From: JBPCIX01 sp051005875
Lineage (GTDB): Bacteria > Actinomycetota > CADDZG01 > JAHWKV01
Direction: 5' to 3'
DNA length: 64,000 bases
NCBI GenBank assembly: GCA_051005875.1
Contig: JBPCIX010000077.1
Span: 50,170 to 114,169 of the forward strand
Shown: one piece after another, positions 25,968 through 34,916 of the stretch
Position numbering within the stretch: position 1 is the stretch's first letter
Layout of the letters: every line of letters starts with the position of its first letter
Notes under the pieces: generated by a model
The model's input: the letters and a program-made list of their open reading frames with translations, nothing else
What the model was told of the DNA's origin: nothing
Databases searched by the model: none
Made by a program: the position numbers and the translations under genes

Positions 25968-27564
25968 CACTTGCCTGCGCCGGCCCCCGGCGGGGCCTGA
26001 AAGCCAGCTTGGCTTCCTCGTCCAGAACCTTGACCACCCTGTCGTGAATCCAGCCCGCCTCCTCGGATGAATCGGCGACCGCAGTTAGTCCGGTCCGACC
26101 GATTTCAGGCAAAGCACTCATCATGTGGAATACAACGCCCGTTTGCTGAGAGTGGTCAAAATGCAATTGATGGCGAACGACAATGTCGAAAAGATCGTCC
26201 GGGGTGAATCCTCGGTATGAATCGGATTCAACGTGGTCGCTGGCGACAAAAAACTTTTTGCGTCCGTTAGGTGCGATGAAAATCGCTTCCTCAGGAATAT
26301 ATCTGCCATCAGTCAAAAACTGCAGGGTTAGAAACGGATGCGTAGTCCCGCCCTGCCTCAGGTTGATTTCTATTGCGTAAGTTAGCCATGCGCCATTTGA
26401 TCTGCCATTTGATCTGCCATTTGATCTAACTACAACAAAGTCGATTGCGGCTCTTCCAACGACCCCTTCTGCGGCCAGCCTCTTGCCGATTTTTTCGGCC
26501 TCAGCTGTGATGGTCAGCGCGTACGACGTATCGGCAGGAAAGCGACACCCCACGTAATTGTGACCTTCCTCTCCGCCGAGGAGCTGGTCGTGGGTCGATA
26601 GGACCTGCACTTCGCCGAGCGGCGTTAGGAACAACTGGACGCTGGGGCTGCGAATCTCGGTCCCCGAAATTTCTTCTTCCACGACCCCGCCGGCCCGTTG
26701 AAGGCGGGCCCCATATTCGTCATAGGCAACCGCGTCCAGACTCTCCTTGAGGCGCTGGTCAAGTCGCTGAATCTCGTCGGAATCGCCCGGCGCCGGCAAG
26801 CCTGCAAGATCAAGCTTGACAATGCCAAGACCGCTGACACCCTGGTTAGTTTTGACCAGAATCTTCTCAATCGAGGGGTTGTCGCACCTTACCTTGGCAA
26901 TTGCGACCAAGGCATCGTCGATGCTGCTCAGATCCTCGACACCAGCCGGACACGCAACTCCCACCTCGGAAAATACTTTCCTCGCTCCGCTTTTAGTCCC
27001 GAAAAAAGCAAGCTTCGGATCGGCGCCCAGAATGGGAATGCCGAGATCCAGCGCGAGTTCACGCTCAAGCTCGGTTGTATTGAACGGGATCATGTAGGCC
27101 CGATCCGGATCAGGAATTAAGCCGCCAAGTTGCCGGATAAGACGGGGTCTTTCAAGGAGCTTGCGAGTAAGGGGCCTGACGCTGCCGTCGAGGGTCGAGA
27201 CGAGAAACAAGCGCTTGCGAGCCTGGCTTGGAATCACTCCCGGCAGTAAATACAGATAGTAATCAATCACGCTGGGCAAAATTGGCTGAGAAGTAACATA
27301 AATAAGACGCAGTGTGGGATTGCGCAGGAACATCAACAAGATGAGCAGGCGCTCCTCAAAATGCTGAACCCCGGGGAGATTTTCCAATACCTCGCTGCCG
27401 AAGCTAACCGAGGGAACGATAACCACCGTCTGCGGCCCCTTGGTGACCGAGCGAAGCGTCTTCCACAGCGGTACGAGCTTGCGCTGAAGGGCATCAAAGC
27501 GGTCGCTTAACTGGTCCTCAGATAAGCTCGAAAGATCCGGCGGGGTATCGATTTGGTCCGCCAC
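25960..27564 (-). CDS. ATP-grasp ligase related to peptide ligase PGM1
   Basis: 534 aa from a GTG overlapping the uvrA stop by one base (TAGTG). The N-terminal about 200 residues form a pre-ATP-grasp region (VVIVPSVSFGSEVLENLPGV, LIYVTSQPILPSVIDYYLYL). An ATP-grasp core follows (FFGTKSGARKVFSEVGV, ILVKTNQGVSGLGIVKL, EINLRQGGTTHPF with Glu/Asn metal ligands). The C-terminal FDIVVRHQLHFDHSQQTGVV fits the PGM1 C-terminal domain. PGM1 of the pheganomycin pathway ligates an amino-acid derivative to peptides. By family this protein should form an amide bond, but no precursor peptide or pathway is visible. A 12-bp triplication inserts RSNGRSNGRSNG. Confidence 0.75.
   Translation of the reverse strand: MADQIDTPPDLSSLSEDQLSDRFDALQRKLVPLWKTLRSVTKGPQTVVIVPSVSFGSEVLENLPGVQHFEERLLILLMFLRNPTLRLIYVTSQPILPSVIDYYLYLLPGVIPSQARKRLFLVSTLDGSVRPLTRKLLERPRLIRQLGGLIPDPDRAYMIPFNTTELERELALDLGIPILGADPKLAFFGTKSGARKVFSEVGVACPAGVEDLSSIDDALVAIAKVRCDNPSIEKILVKTNQGVSGLGIVKLDLAGLPAPGDSDEIQRLDQRLKESLDAVAYDEYGARLQRAGGVVEEEISGTEIRSPSVQLFLTPLGEVQVLSTHDQLLGGEEGHNYVGCRFPADTSYALTITAEAEKIGKRLAAEGVVGRAAIDFVVVRSNGRSNGRSNGAWLTYAIEINLRQGGTTHPFLTLQFLTDGRYIPEEAIFIAPNGRKKFFVASDHVESDSYRGFTPDDLFDIVVRHQLHFDHSQQTGVVFHMMSALPEIGRTGLTAVADSSEEAGWIHDRVVKVLDEEAKLAFRPRRGPAQASDV
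26392..26427. repeat. Three 12-bp tandem units within the ATP-grasp gene
   Basis: GCCATTTGATCT occurs three times without mismatch (26392-26403, 26404-26415, 26416-26427), encoding RSNG three times in a loop just before the EINLRQGG metal-binding strand. Confidence 0.93.
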
Positions 27565-30446
27565 TATGCGGTCTTGCGTTTGGATCGAGCCCGGGCTGTG
27601 GGCGTCAATACTTTTCGCAAATAGCGCGCTGTGTGGGAACGGTCGATTCTAGCCACTGCTTCAGGGGCGCCCTGGGCGACTATCGACCCCCCCAGGTCGC
27701 CTCCTTCGGGACCCAAATCGATCAGCCAATCGGCGGTTTTAATCACATCGAGGTTGTGTTCGATCACAATTACAGAATTGCCCTTTTCGACAAGACCGTG
27801 AAGCACCCCCAAGAGCTTGGATATGTCTTCGAAGTGCAGACCAGTGGTCGGCTCGTCGAGTATGTAAAGAGTACGGCCGGTTGCTCGCTTCGCCAGCTCG
27901 CTCGAAAGCTTTACGCGCTGAGCCTCGCCGCCGGAGAGGGTGGGGGCAGGCTGGCCGAGCCGCACATAACCGAGCCCGACATCGAACAATGTTTGCAGGT
28001 GCCTGGCGATGGTTGGAATCGGCCGGAAGAATGCCAAAGCCTCCTCAACGCTCATTTCTAAAACTTCGGCAATCGTCTTTCCTTTGTAATGCACGTCGAG
28101 CGTTTCGCGGTTGTAACGGCGCCCCTTACAGATTTCGCAAGCCACATACATGTCCGGCAAGAAGTACATTTCGATCTTGATCTGACCGTCGCCCGAACAA
28201 TTCTCGCAGCGCCCACCCTTCACATTGAATGAAAATCTGCCTGGCTGATAACCGCGCATTCTCGCTTCCTGAGTCTGCGAGAAAAGAGTTCTTATCGGGC
28301 TAAACAAACCGGTGTAGGTTGCGGGGTTCGAGCGCGGGGTTCGCCCGATTGGCGACTGATCGATATCGATGACCTTGTCAATGTTGTTGAGGCCTTCAAT
28401 TCTGCGGTGGCGCCCCGGCAAAGACTTTGCTTCGCGAAATAGATGCCGGTGAACTGCACGGAAAAGAATCTCGTTGACCAACGTCGACTTGCCCGATCCC
28501 GACACGCCGGTTACGCAGGTAAAAACTCCAAGCGGGAACTTCACATCAAGATTCTTCAGATTGTGCTCGGTTGCCCCCTTCACGGTGATGAATCGCCCGT
28601 CCGGCTTTCGCCGAACCTGGGGCACCGCAACGAACCGGCGCCTCGACAGGTAGTCGCCGGTGAGGGATCTTTTGGCCGTCAACAGACCCTTAACCGGGCC
28701 CGAATAGACAACCTCGCCGCCGTGCTCGCCTGCGCCGGGTCCTATGTCGACCACGTGGTCTGCGACGTGGATTGTCTCTTCATCGTGCTCTACCACGATA
28801 AGGGTGTTCCCGAGGCCCCGAAGCCTTATGAGGGTGTCTATCAGCCGGCGGTTATCACGCTGGTGAAGCCCGATCGAAGGCTCATCCAGAATGTAGAGGA
28901 CGCCCACCAAACCGCTACCGATCTGCGTAGCGAGCCGAATTCTTTGAGCCTCCCCCCCCGCGAGCGTCGCAGCGGCGCGTTCGATGCTCAGATAATCGAG
29001 GCCAACATCGATCAAAAATCCGAGACGTTCATTGATCTCCTTAAGCACCCGGTCGGCTATCGACTGTTCACGCTCACTGAGGCTCAAGTCCCGAAGGAAC
29101 TTCGCTGATTCCACTATTGATTTACGGCAAAGCTCCCAAATGTTGAGGTCCCCCACCGTGACGGCCAGGGATTCGGGTTTGAGCCTCGCTCCGCCGCACG
29201 AAGGACAGGGAATCTCACGGAAGAACTGCTCGATACGCTCCCTCGCGAACTCAGATTCGGCTTCCTCGCGCCGCCTCTCCAGCCACGGGACAACTCCTTC
29301 AAAGGTTGTGTCGTATTGACGAATCCGGCCGTACCGGTTCTTGTATTTGATAAAGACTTCGGTATCCCCCGTGCCGTAAAGGATCACCTGTCGATGCTGT
29401 TCAGATAGTTCATTCCAGGCGGTCTCGACCTTGAACTTGTAGGTATGAGCAACCGCCTCCATCATCCGATTGAAGTACTCCAGTCTGGCGTTTGACCACG
29501 GTCGAATAGCACCGGCCTTAATTGAGAGTTCCGGGTCCGACACTATTAGCTCGGGATCGACTTCCAGGTGGATGCCGATACCATCACAACGCTGGCAAGC
29601 GCCGTAGGGAGTGTTAAAAGAGAAATTTCGCGGGGCCAATTCTTCGAACGACAGTCCGCACTGAATGCAAGCGGCCGACTGCGAGAAAGTCGTCGTCTCG
29701 CCGGTTTCGATCAGCTCCACCGCGGCGATGCCCTCGCCCAGGTTGAGCGCCGTTTCGATCGAATCAGTCAGTCTGCGGTGAATCCCGTCCTTGATGACCA
29801 GACGATCGACCACCACATCGATGTCGTGTTTGACGTAACGACCAAGCTTGGTCTTCTCCGAAAGATCGACCAATTTGCCGTCAACTTTGGCCCGGGCAAA
29901 GCCCTTCAAAGCCAGATCTTCAAGCAACGTGTGGTACTCGCCCTTTTTGCCCCTAACGATGGGGGCAAGGACCTGGAACTTTGTCCCTTCCGGCAACGCC
30001 AGTACCTGATCAACAATTTGTTCCGGAGTCTGCCGGGCAATTGGGTTGCCGCACTTGAAACAGTGCGGTTTGCCGATCCGGGCGTACAGGAGCCGAAGGT
30101 AGTCGTAAATTTCAGTAATGGTCCCGACGGTTGAACGGGGATTACGTGAAGCGGATTTCTGATCAATCGAAATAGCCGGTGAAAGGCCCTCGATGAAGTC
30201 GACGTCGGGCTTTTGCATCTGGCCCAAGAATTGGCGGGCATACGAAGACAAACTCTCGACGTAGCGCCGCTGCCCCTCGGCATAAATGGTGTCAAAAGCC
30301 AGCGACGACTTCCCTGAGCCCGAAATGCCCGTGAACACGATGAGGGCGTCGCGCGGCAATTCAAGGTTCACATCCTTAAGGTTGTGTTCCCGAGCCCCCC
30401 GAATAACCAGATTGGTAGCTGCTGTGGCCTTGATGTTCGGACTCAT
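27564..30446 (-). CDS. uvrA: Excinuclease ABC subunit A
   Basis: 960 aa, full length. Two ABC ATPase modules: Walker A GISGSGKSSLAFDTI (about 39-53) and GVSGSGKSTLVNEIL (about 645); signature motifs TLAGGEAQRIRLATQ and TLSGGEAQRVKLSSE. Zinc Cys pairs CFKCGNP, CIQCGLSF, CPSCGGAR and CENCSGDGQ are present. It recognises damage and loads UvrB. First gene of a long minus-strand run; divergent from ileS with only 60 bp between start codons. No LexA box was seen in that gap. Confidence 0.98.
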   Translation of the reverse strand: MSPNIKATAATNLVIRGAREHNLKDVNLELPRDALIVFTGISGSGKSSLAFDTIYAEGQRRYVESLSSYARQFLGQMQKPDVDFIEGLSPAISIDQKSASRNPRSTVGTITEIYDYLRLLYARIGKPHCFKCGNPIARQTPEQIVDQVLALPEGTKFQVLAPIVRGKKGEYHTLLEDLALKGFARAKVDGKLVDLSEKTKLGRYVKHDIDVVVDRLVIKDGIHRRLTDSIETALNLGEGIAAVELIETGETTTFSQSAACIQCGLSFEELAPRNFSFNTPYGACQRCDGIGIHLEVDPELIVSDPELSIKAGAIRPWSNARLEYFNRMMEAVAHTYKFKVETAWNELSEQHRQVILYGTGDTEVFIKYKNRYGRIRQYDTTFEGVVPWLERRREEAESEFARERIEQFFREIPCPSCGGARLKPESLAVTVGDLNIWELCRKSIVESAKFLRDLSLSEREQSIADRVLKEINERLGFLIDVGLDYLSIERAAATLAGGEAQRIRLATQIGSGLVGVLYILDEPSIGLHQRDNRRLIDTLIRLRGLGNTLIVVEHDEETIHVADHVVDIGPGAGEHGGEVVYSGPVKGLLTAKRSLTGDYLSRRRFVAVPQVRRKPDGRFITVKGATEHNLKNLDVKFPLGVFTCVTGVSGSGKSTLVNEILFRAVHRHLFREAKSLPGRHRRIEGLNNIDKVIDIDQSPIGRTPRSNPATYTGLFSPIRTLFSQTQEARMRGYQPGRFSFNVKGGRCENCSGDGQIKIEMYFLPDMYVACEICKGRRYNRETLDVHYKGKTIAEVLEMSVEEALAFFRPIPTIARHLQTLFDVGLGYVRLGQPAPTLSGGEAQRVKLSSELAKRATGRTLYILDEPTTGLHFEDISKLLGVLHGLVEKGNSVIVIEHNLDVIKTADWLIDLGPEGGDLGGSIVAQGAPEAVARIDRSHTARYLRKVLTPTARARSKRKTA

Positions 30447-30492
30447 TCATCACCATTCTCACACGCCCGGCGTTGTTTATCCGCCTATCTAC

Positions 30493-30498
30493 TACTAT
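30493..30498 (+). promoter_or_regulatory. Candidate -10 box for a leaderless ileS transcript
   Basis: TACTAT ends 8 nt before the ileS ATG at 30507 and no Shine-Dalgarno is present. No good -35 is visible (TTGTTT at 30473-30478 is too close). Confidence 0.35.
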
Positions 30499-30506
30499 GC
30501 CCCTCT

Positions 30507-33500
30507 ATGTTTGACCTTGTGCCGGGCCGGGCTGATTTGGTGGCCGGCGAGCATGCGATTCTGAAGTTCTGGGAAAACACTCAGGCCTTCGAACAGCTTC
30601 GCGCTCGCAATGCCGGGAAGCCGAAGTGGTCTTTCATTGACGGCCCCATTACCGCCAACGGTTTCATGGGGGTTCACCACGCCTGGGGACGGACCTACAA
30701 AGACGTCTTTCAGCGGTACTACGCCATGACCGGCCACGACCAGCGCTGGCAAAACGGCTTTGACTGTCAGGGGCTGTGGGTAGAAGTGCAGGTCGAGCGG
30801 GATCTTGGCTTCAAGTCCAAACGCGACATCGAAGAATACGGCATCGAAAACTTTGTCCAGCGATGCAAGGAGCGGGTTTGGAAATACTCCGCCATCCAGA
30901 CCGAGCAATCCAAGCGCCTTGGCATGTGGATGGATTGGCCCAACTCCTACTTCACCATGTCCGACGAAAACAATTACGCCATCTGGAATTTTCTCAAGAA
31001 GTGCCACGAGCGCGGCCTTATCTACAAAGGCCTGGACGCGATGCCGTGGTGCCCGCGCTGCGGTACGGGCATCTCAGAGCAGGAGCGCAAAGAGGGCTAC
31101 AAGCAGGTGACCGACGAGGCCGTGTACGTCCGCTTCCCGTTGCGGGGGCGGGACCGGGAGTTCCTTCTGGTTTGGACGACCACTCCCTGGACACTGGCGG
31201 CCAATGTTGCGGCGGCGGTGAATCCAGAACTGAGCTACGCCAAGATTCAAAAAGACGGCGATACTTATTACCTCGCCGCTGGACAGTCAGGCCTTCTCGA
31301 TTCAAGCACGAGTGAATCCGGCAAGCAGATGGAGCAGCTAAAGGGAGCCGCCATGCTCGGCTGGGAATACGACGGCCCGTTCGATGAACTGGACGCCGCC
31401 GAGCCGGCCCGCGAAGCTCACAAGGTCATTGCTTGGGAGGAGGTCTCGGAGACCGAGGGCACCGGCATCGTGCACATCGCTCCCGGTTGCGGGAAGGAAG
31501 ACTTCGATCTTGGGAAACAGAATGGTCTTCCGGTCATCTCGCCGATCGACGACTCGGGAATCTACGTAAACGGCTTCGGCCCCCTGACCGGCAAATCGGC
31601 GCTCAAGGTCGCGGCGCAAGTCTTTGAAAGTTTAGAAGCCAATGGATTGGTCTTCAAACAAGAGGCCTACACGCATGATTACCCCCACTGCTGGCGCTGC
31701 TCCACTCCCCTGCTGTTCCGGGCCGTAGATGAGTGGTACATCAACATGGGCTGGCGCGACGAAATCACCGACATCGTGAAACAGATCCGCTGGATACCCG
31801 ATTACGGCGAAGATCTGGAGCTCGACTGGCTGAAAAATATGGGTGACTGGATGATCTCGAAGAAGCGCTACTGGGGCCTGGCATTGCCCATTTACGTCTG
31901 TGAGGATTGCGGCGAGTTCGATGTCGTCGGCGGCAAACAAGAGCTGATGGAACGAGCGATCGAAGGCTGGGAGGACTTCGTCGGCGACCACAAAAGCCCA
32001 AACAGCCCCCATCGACCATGGATCGACCAGGTGAAGATCGGTTGCAGTAAGTGCGAGGGGATCGCCTCACGGATTCCGGACGTCGGCAACCCATGGCTCG
32101 ATGCCGGAATCGTTCCTTACTCAACAACCGGCTACAACACCGATCGCGAGTCCTGGGAAAGCTGGGTGCCGGCAGACTTTGTGGTCGAGTCATTTCCGGG
32201 ACAGTTTCGAAATTGGTTTTATGCCCTTTTGACCATGAGCACGATGATCGAAAACATCCCGCCGTTTAAGACCCTGCTCGGCTATGCCTCGGTGCGCGAC
32301 GAAAAGGGCGAAGAAATGCACTATTCAAAGGGTAACGCGATCGAGTTCGACACGGCCGCCGACCGCATGGGCGCCGATGTTATGCGGTGGATGTACTGCC
32401 GGCATAACCCTACCAACAACCTAAGTTTTGGATATCAGGCCGGGGAGCAGGTGGAACGCAAGGTATTTGGAACCCTGTGGAATAGTTACCTGTTTCTTGC
32501 TAACTATGCTCGACTGGATCACTTTGATCCCGCCGAAGAGACTATTCCGGTGGCCGAGCGCCCCGAGATCGATCGCTGGATAGTCTCGGAACTGCAATCT
32601 TTAGCCGCCCTTGGGGACGCTAGCTTCAAGGACTACTCAATAGCTTCATTTGTTCGCAGCGCAGAACAATTTCTTGACCAACTGTCCAACTGGTACATCC
32701 GGAGTAATCGTCAGCGGTTTTGGAATCCGCTCGGCAAAGATGACCGCGACAAGCTGGCCGCGTATCAGACCCTGTATGAAGCGATGACCGCTTTAGCCAG
32801 ACTGCTGGCCCCCATCATCCCGTTTCTAACCGAACGGATATACCAAAACCTAGTCGTAAAGGGACTTGGCGGCGAAGGCGTGCCCAGCAGCGTGCACCTC
32901 ACCGAATATCCGGCGGCCATGCCGGAACTCGTCGATGAAGAATTATCATTTCAGATGGGTGTCGTGCAAGAAGTTGCCGGAGCGGCCCGTGCGCTGAGAG
33001 AGCGGCAGCACCTGCGTGTCCGGCAGCCGCTGGCCGAAATGCGGGTAGCCGCCGAAACCGAGCGGGAACGCAGCGGCATCGACCGCCTGCGCCTGCTATT
33101 GCTGCAGGAATTGAACATCAAAGACTTGACCGTAGGGCCATCGCTTGAGGACCTCACGACCTTGACCGCCAAGCCGAACTTCGCCACGTTGGGTCCGAAA
33201 TACGGCAGGGACGTGAAGACAATCGCGAAACTGATCGAGGAACTGCCCGACCCGGCGCTTTCCGAATTGCAGGCCGAGGGCGCCTTAACTCTGCCCGCGG
33301 CCCCCGGAATTTCAGACTCAACCCTGACCAGCGAAGATGTGATTTTCCACGTGAATACCCACCCGGGTTGGGCGGTCGCCGAGGCAGGCAAAATTCAGAT
33401 TGCCATTGATACTAGAATCACTTCTGAATTGGAAAAAGAAGGCCTAGCGCGTGATGTCGTCCGCCATATTCAACAACTTCGGCGAGACCTTGGGCTGAAC

Positions 33501-33698
33501 ATCGAAGACAGCATTGATTGTTACTACGAGACCGATGCCCCGATGCTAAAGCAGGCCATCGAAGAGTGGCACGACTACATTGCCGGCGAAACGCAATGCG
33601 AGAACCTGACTGAGGGTTCTCTGGGGCTAAGTCAAGTGGACGTCGAAATCGGTGAATCCAAACTGAGCCTGGAGGTAGTCCTAAAGAGCAGCTCCTAG
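30507..33698 (+). CDS. ileS: Isoleucyl-tRNA synthetase with altered HIGH and KMSKS motifs
   Basis: 1063 aa from the ATG at 30507; the frame is open further upstream but that part overlaps uvrA. Order: Rossmann N-half; a connective-peptide editing domain with TTPWTLAAN and GTGIVHIAPGCGKEDFD; CPRCGTG and CWRCSTP Cys pairs; the KMSKS region; an alpha-helical anticodon domain (DRWIVSELQS, LSNWYIRSNRQRFW); C-terminal DUF5915-like tail. Where usual enzymes have HIGH, this one has GVHH (residues 55-58), and the KMSKS region reads MHYSKGN. It charges tRNA-Ile. Only the annotation as IleRS, rather than a ValRS/LeuRS relative, rests on overall pattern; I am fairly sure. Confidence 0.9.
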   Translation: MFDLVPGRADLVAGEHAILKFWENTQAFEQLRARNAGKPKWSFIDGPITANGFMGVHHAWGRTYKDVFQRYYAMTGHDQRWQNGFDCQGLWVEVQVERDLGFKSKRDIEEYGIENFVQRCKERVWKYSAIQTEQSKRLGMWMDWPNSYFTMSDENNYAIWNFLKKCHERGLIYKGLDAMPWCPRCGTGISEQERKEGYKQVTDEAVYVRFPLRGRDREFLLVWTTTPWTLAANVAAAVNPELSYAKIQKDGDTYYLAAGQSGLLDSSTSESGKQMEQLKGAAMLGWEYDGPFDELDAAEPAREAHKVIAWEEVSETEGTGIVHIAPGCGKEDFDLGKQNGLPVISPIDDSGIYVNGFGPLTGKSALKVAAQVFESLEANGLVFKQEAYTHDYPHCWRCSTPLLFRAVDEWYINMGWRDEITDIVKQIRWIPDYGEDLELDWLKNMGDWMISKKRYWGLALPIYVCEDCGEFDVVGGKQELMERAIEGWEDFVGDHKSPNSPHRPWIDQVKIGCSKCEGIASRIPDVGNPWLDAGIVPYSTTGYNTDRESWESWVPADFVVESFPGQFRNWFYALLTMSTMIENIPPFKTLLGYASVRDEKGEEMHYSKGNAIEFDTAADRMGADVMRWMYCRHNPTNNLSFGYQAGEQVERKVFGTLWNSYLFLANYARLDHFDPAEETIPVAERPEIDRWIVSELQSLAALGDASFKDYSIASFVRSAEQFLDQLSNWYIRSNRQRFWNPLGKDDRDKLAAYQTLYEAMTALARLLAPIIPFLTERIYQNLVVKGLGGEGVPSSVHLTEYPAAMPELVDEELSFQMGVVQEVAGAARALRERQHLRVRQPLAEMRVAAETERERSGIDRLRLLLLQELNIKDLTVGPSLEDLTTLTAKPNFATLGPKYGRDVKTIAKLIEELPDPALSELQAEGALTLPAAPGISDSTLTSEDVIFHVNTHPGWAVAEAGKIQIAIDTRITSELEKEGLARDVVRHIQQLRRDLGLNIEDSIDCYYETDAPMLKQAIEEWHDYIAGETQCENLTEGSLGLSQVDVEIGESKLSLEVVLKSSS

Positions 33699-33718
33699 TG
33701 TGCTGTCCCGGACGCTAG

Positions 33719-34798
33719 TTACTTACGCTTCGGCTTCCCGGCAGTCTTGGCCTTTGGCGCAGCCTTTGGCTTAGCACTCGTCTTCGGCTTGGCACTCGTC
33801 TTCGGCTTGGCACTCGTCTTCGGCTTGGCCGCCGGCTTGGGGCTTGGGCTCGGCTTGGACTTCGGCTTAGCGCTCGGCTTGGGCTTCGGCTTCGGCTTCG
33901 TGGCCGGCTTGGACTTCGGCTTGCTGGTCGTCTTGGGCTTCGTGGCCGATTTTGATCCTGGGCTGACCTTCGGTTTCGCAGCCGGCTTCGCCTTGGGGCT
34001 GCTCTTGGGCTTGGGGGAAGTTGTGGTCTTTGCCGGAGACTCAGCTTTTGCCGACGAGGGTCCGGGAGAAATTGGAGCCGATGATGTTTCTATTTCTTTG
34101 GCGCCGACCTCGCCTTGGGAAGACGCTGGTTGAGCCTGGCCGGAGTCAACGTTCTTGTCGGATTTGCGCCGAAAGAATCCGAAACCCTTCTTTTTTTCTT
34201 TGACTTCCGAATCTGTGGATGTAGACATAGTTTCAGTTTTCGCCTGTTCTGTCTCGTGGGGGTCTTGATTTGAGTTCTTAGACTCTTTGCCCACGGGATC
34301 CGGTGTCGAAACCGGCGTCCGCTCCGCCGCTCCCGTCGCGCTCGCAAGGCCGGCCCATTGCCTATTCGAAGAAACCGCTTCGCCGGATTCTTGCTGCTCC
34401 TGGGAGGGGGCGTTCCCCCCAGATGCTCCCACGACGACGGGCTCAAGGGCCGGCACAATAACTGATTCTTTCTTCTTCTTGTTCCTCATGGCTGGCTCTT
34501 TGGGGAGCACCTTGTCTGCAACATGTTCATCTTCATCTGTCCCTTCCTCGAGGGCCCGCAAATCGGCCTCTACTTGATCTTCCAATGACGTTGACGTGCC
34601 GGCGCCTCCCACTGCTTTGACGCTCTTGTCGCCTTTTGGTTGACGCTTTCTCTCTTGCAGGAATCCGAGCACCAACAACGTGGCGGCAATGACGCCGGTT
34701 GCAATCGAGATATACAAAAGCGAGCTCGGCCGTGACCCCCAGCCCCGCACGAGCAAGATGAACTCGGCCAGCATGAACACTAAGGAGCCGACAATCAA
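33719..34798 (-). CDS. Small membrane protein with histone-H1-like Lys/Pro/Ala tail
   Basis: 359 aa from a TTG with AAGGAAG upstream. Two membrane segments (about 2-17 and 27-47) with a short loop, then a charged, low-complexity linker (about 50-235), then about 120 residues built from repeats of SAKPKT, SKPK, TKPKP and PAAKPK, ending GKPKRK. The tail resembles H1-like DNA-binding tails of actinobacterial nucleoid proteins. The topology would put it in the cytoplasm. It follows divIVA and is convergent with ileS. No family recognised; the DNA-binding idea is an inference from composition. Confidence 0.7.
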   Translation of the reverse strand: MIVGSLVFMLAEFILLVRGWGSRPSSLLYISIATGVIAATLLVLGFLQERKRQPKGDKSVKAVGGAGTSTSLEDQVEADLRALEEGTDEDEHVADKVLPKEPAMRNKKKKESVIVPALEPVVVGASGGNAPSQEQQESGEAVSSNRQWAGLASATGAAERTPVSTPDPVGKESKNSNQDPHETEQAKTETMSTSTDSEVKEKKKGFGFFRRKSDKNVDSGQAQPASSQGEVGAKEIETSSAPISPGPSSAKAESPAKTTTSPKPKSSPKAKPAAKPKVSPGSKSATKPKTTSKPKSKPATKPKPKPKPSAKPKSKPSPSPKPAAKPKTSAKPKTSAKPKTSAKPKAAPKAKTAGKPKRK

Positions 34799-34837
34799 AA
34801 TTAGGTCTTCCTTTCACTTGCTTCACTTAATTCGACG

Positions 34838-34856
34838 CAAGCCGTGTGGCGGCTTG
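34838..34856 (-). terminator. Stem-loop downstream of divIVA
   Basis: CAAGCCG (34838-34844) and CGGCTTG (34850-34856) form a perfect 7-bp stem around a 5-nt loop. It lies 61 nt past the divIVA stop and before the next gene. No U-tract follows, so termination is uncertain. Confidence 0.35.
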
Positions 34857-34916
34857 GCATGTGGGATCAGAAAAGTACTAGCGGCGCAACTAACACATTC
34901 TAGTGCAACCTACGTT

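Noticed and set aside
30384..30506. 41-residue N-terminal extension of IleRS
   Set aside because: It overlaps uvrA on the other strand, is Cys/Ser-rich and unrelated to IleRS. The ATG at 30507 gives the normal start.
33731..34133. Plus-strand 128-codon ORF of repeated Leu-Gly-Phe, looking like a membrane protein
   Set aside because: It is the reverse complement of the Lys/Pro/Ala repeat tail; the minus-strand frame has a start, ribosome-binding site and membrane domain.
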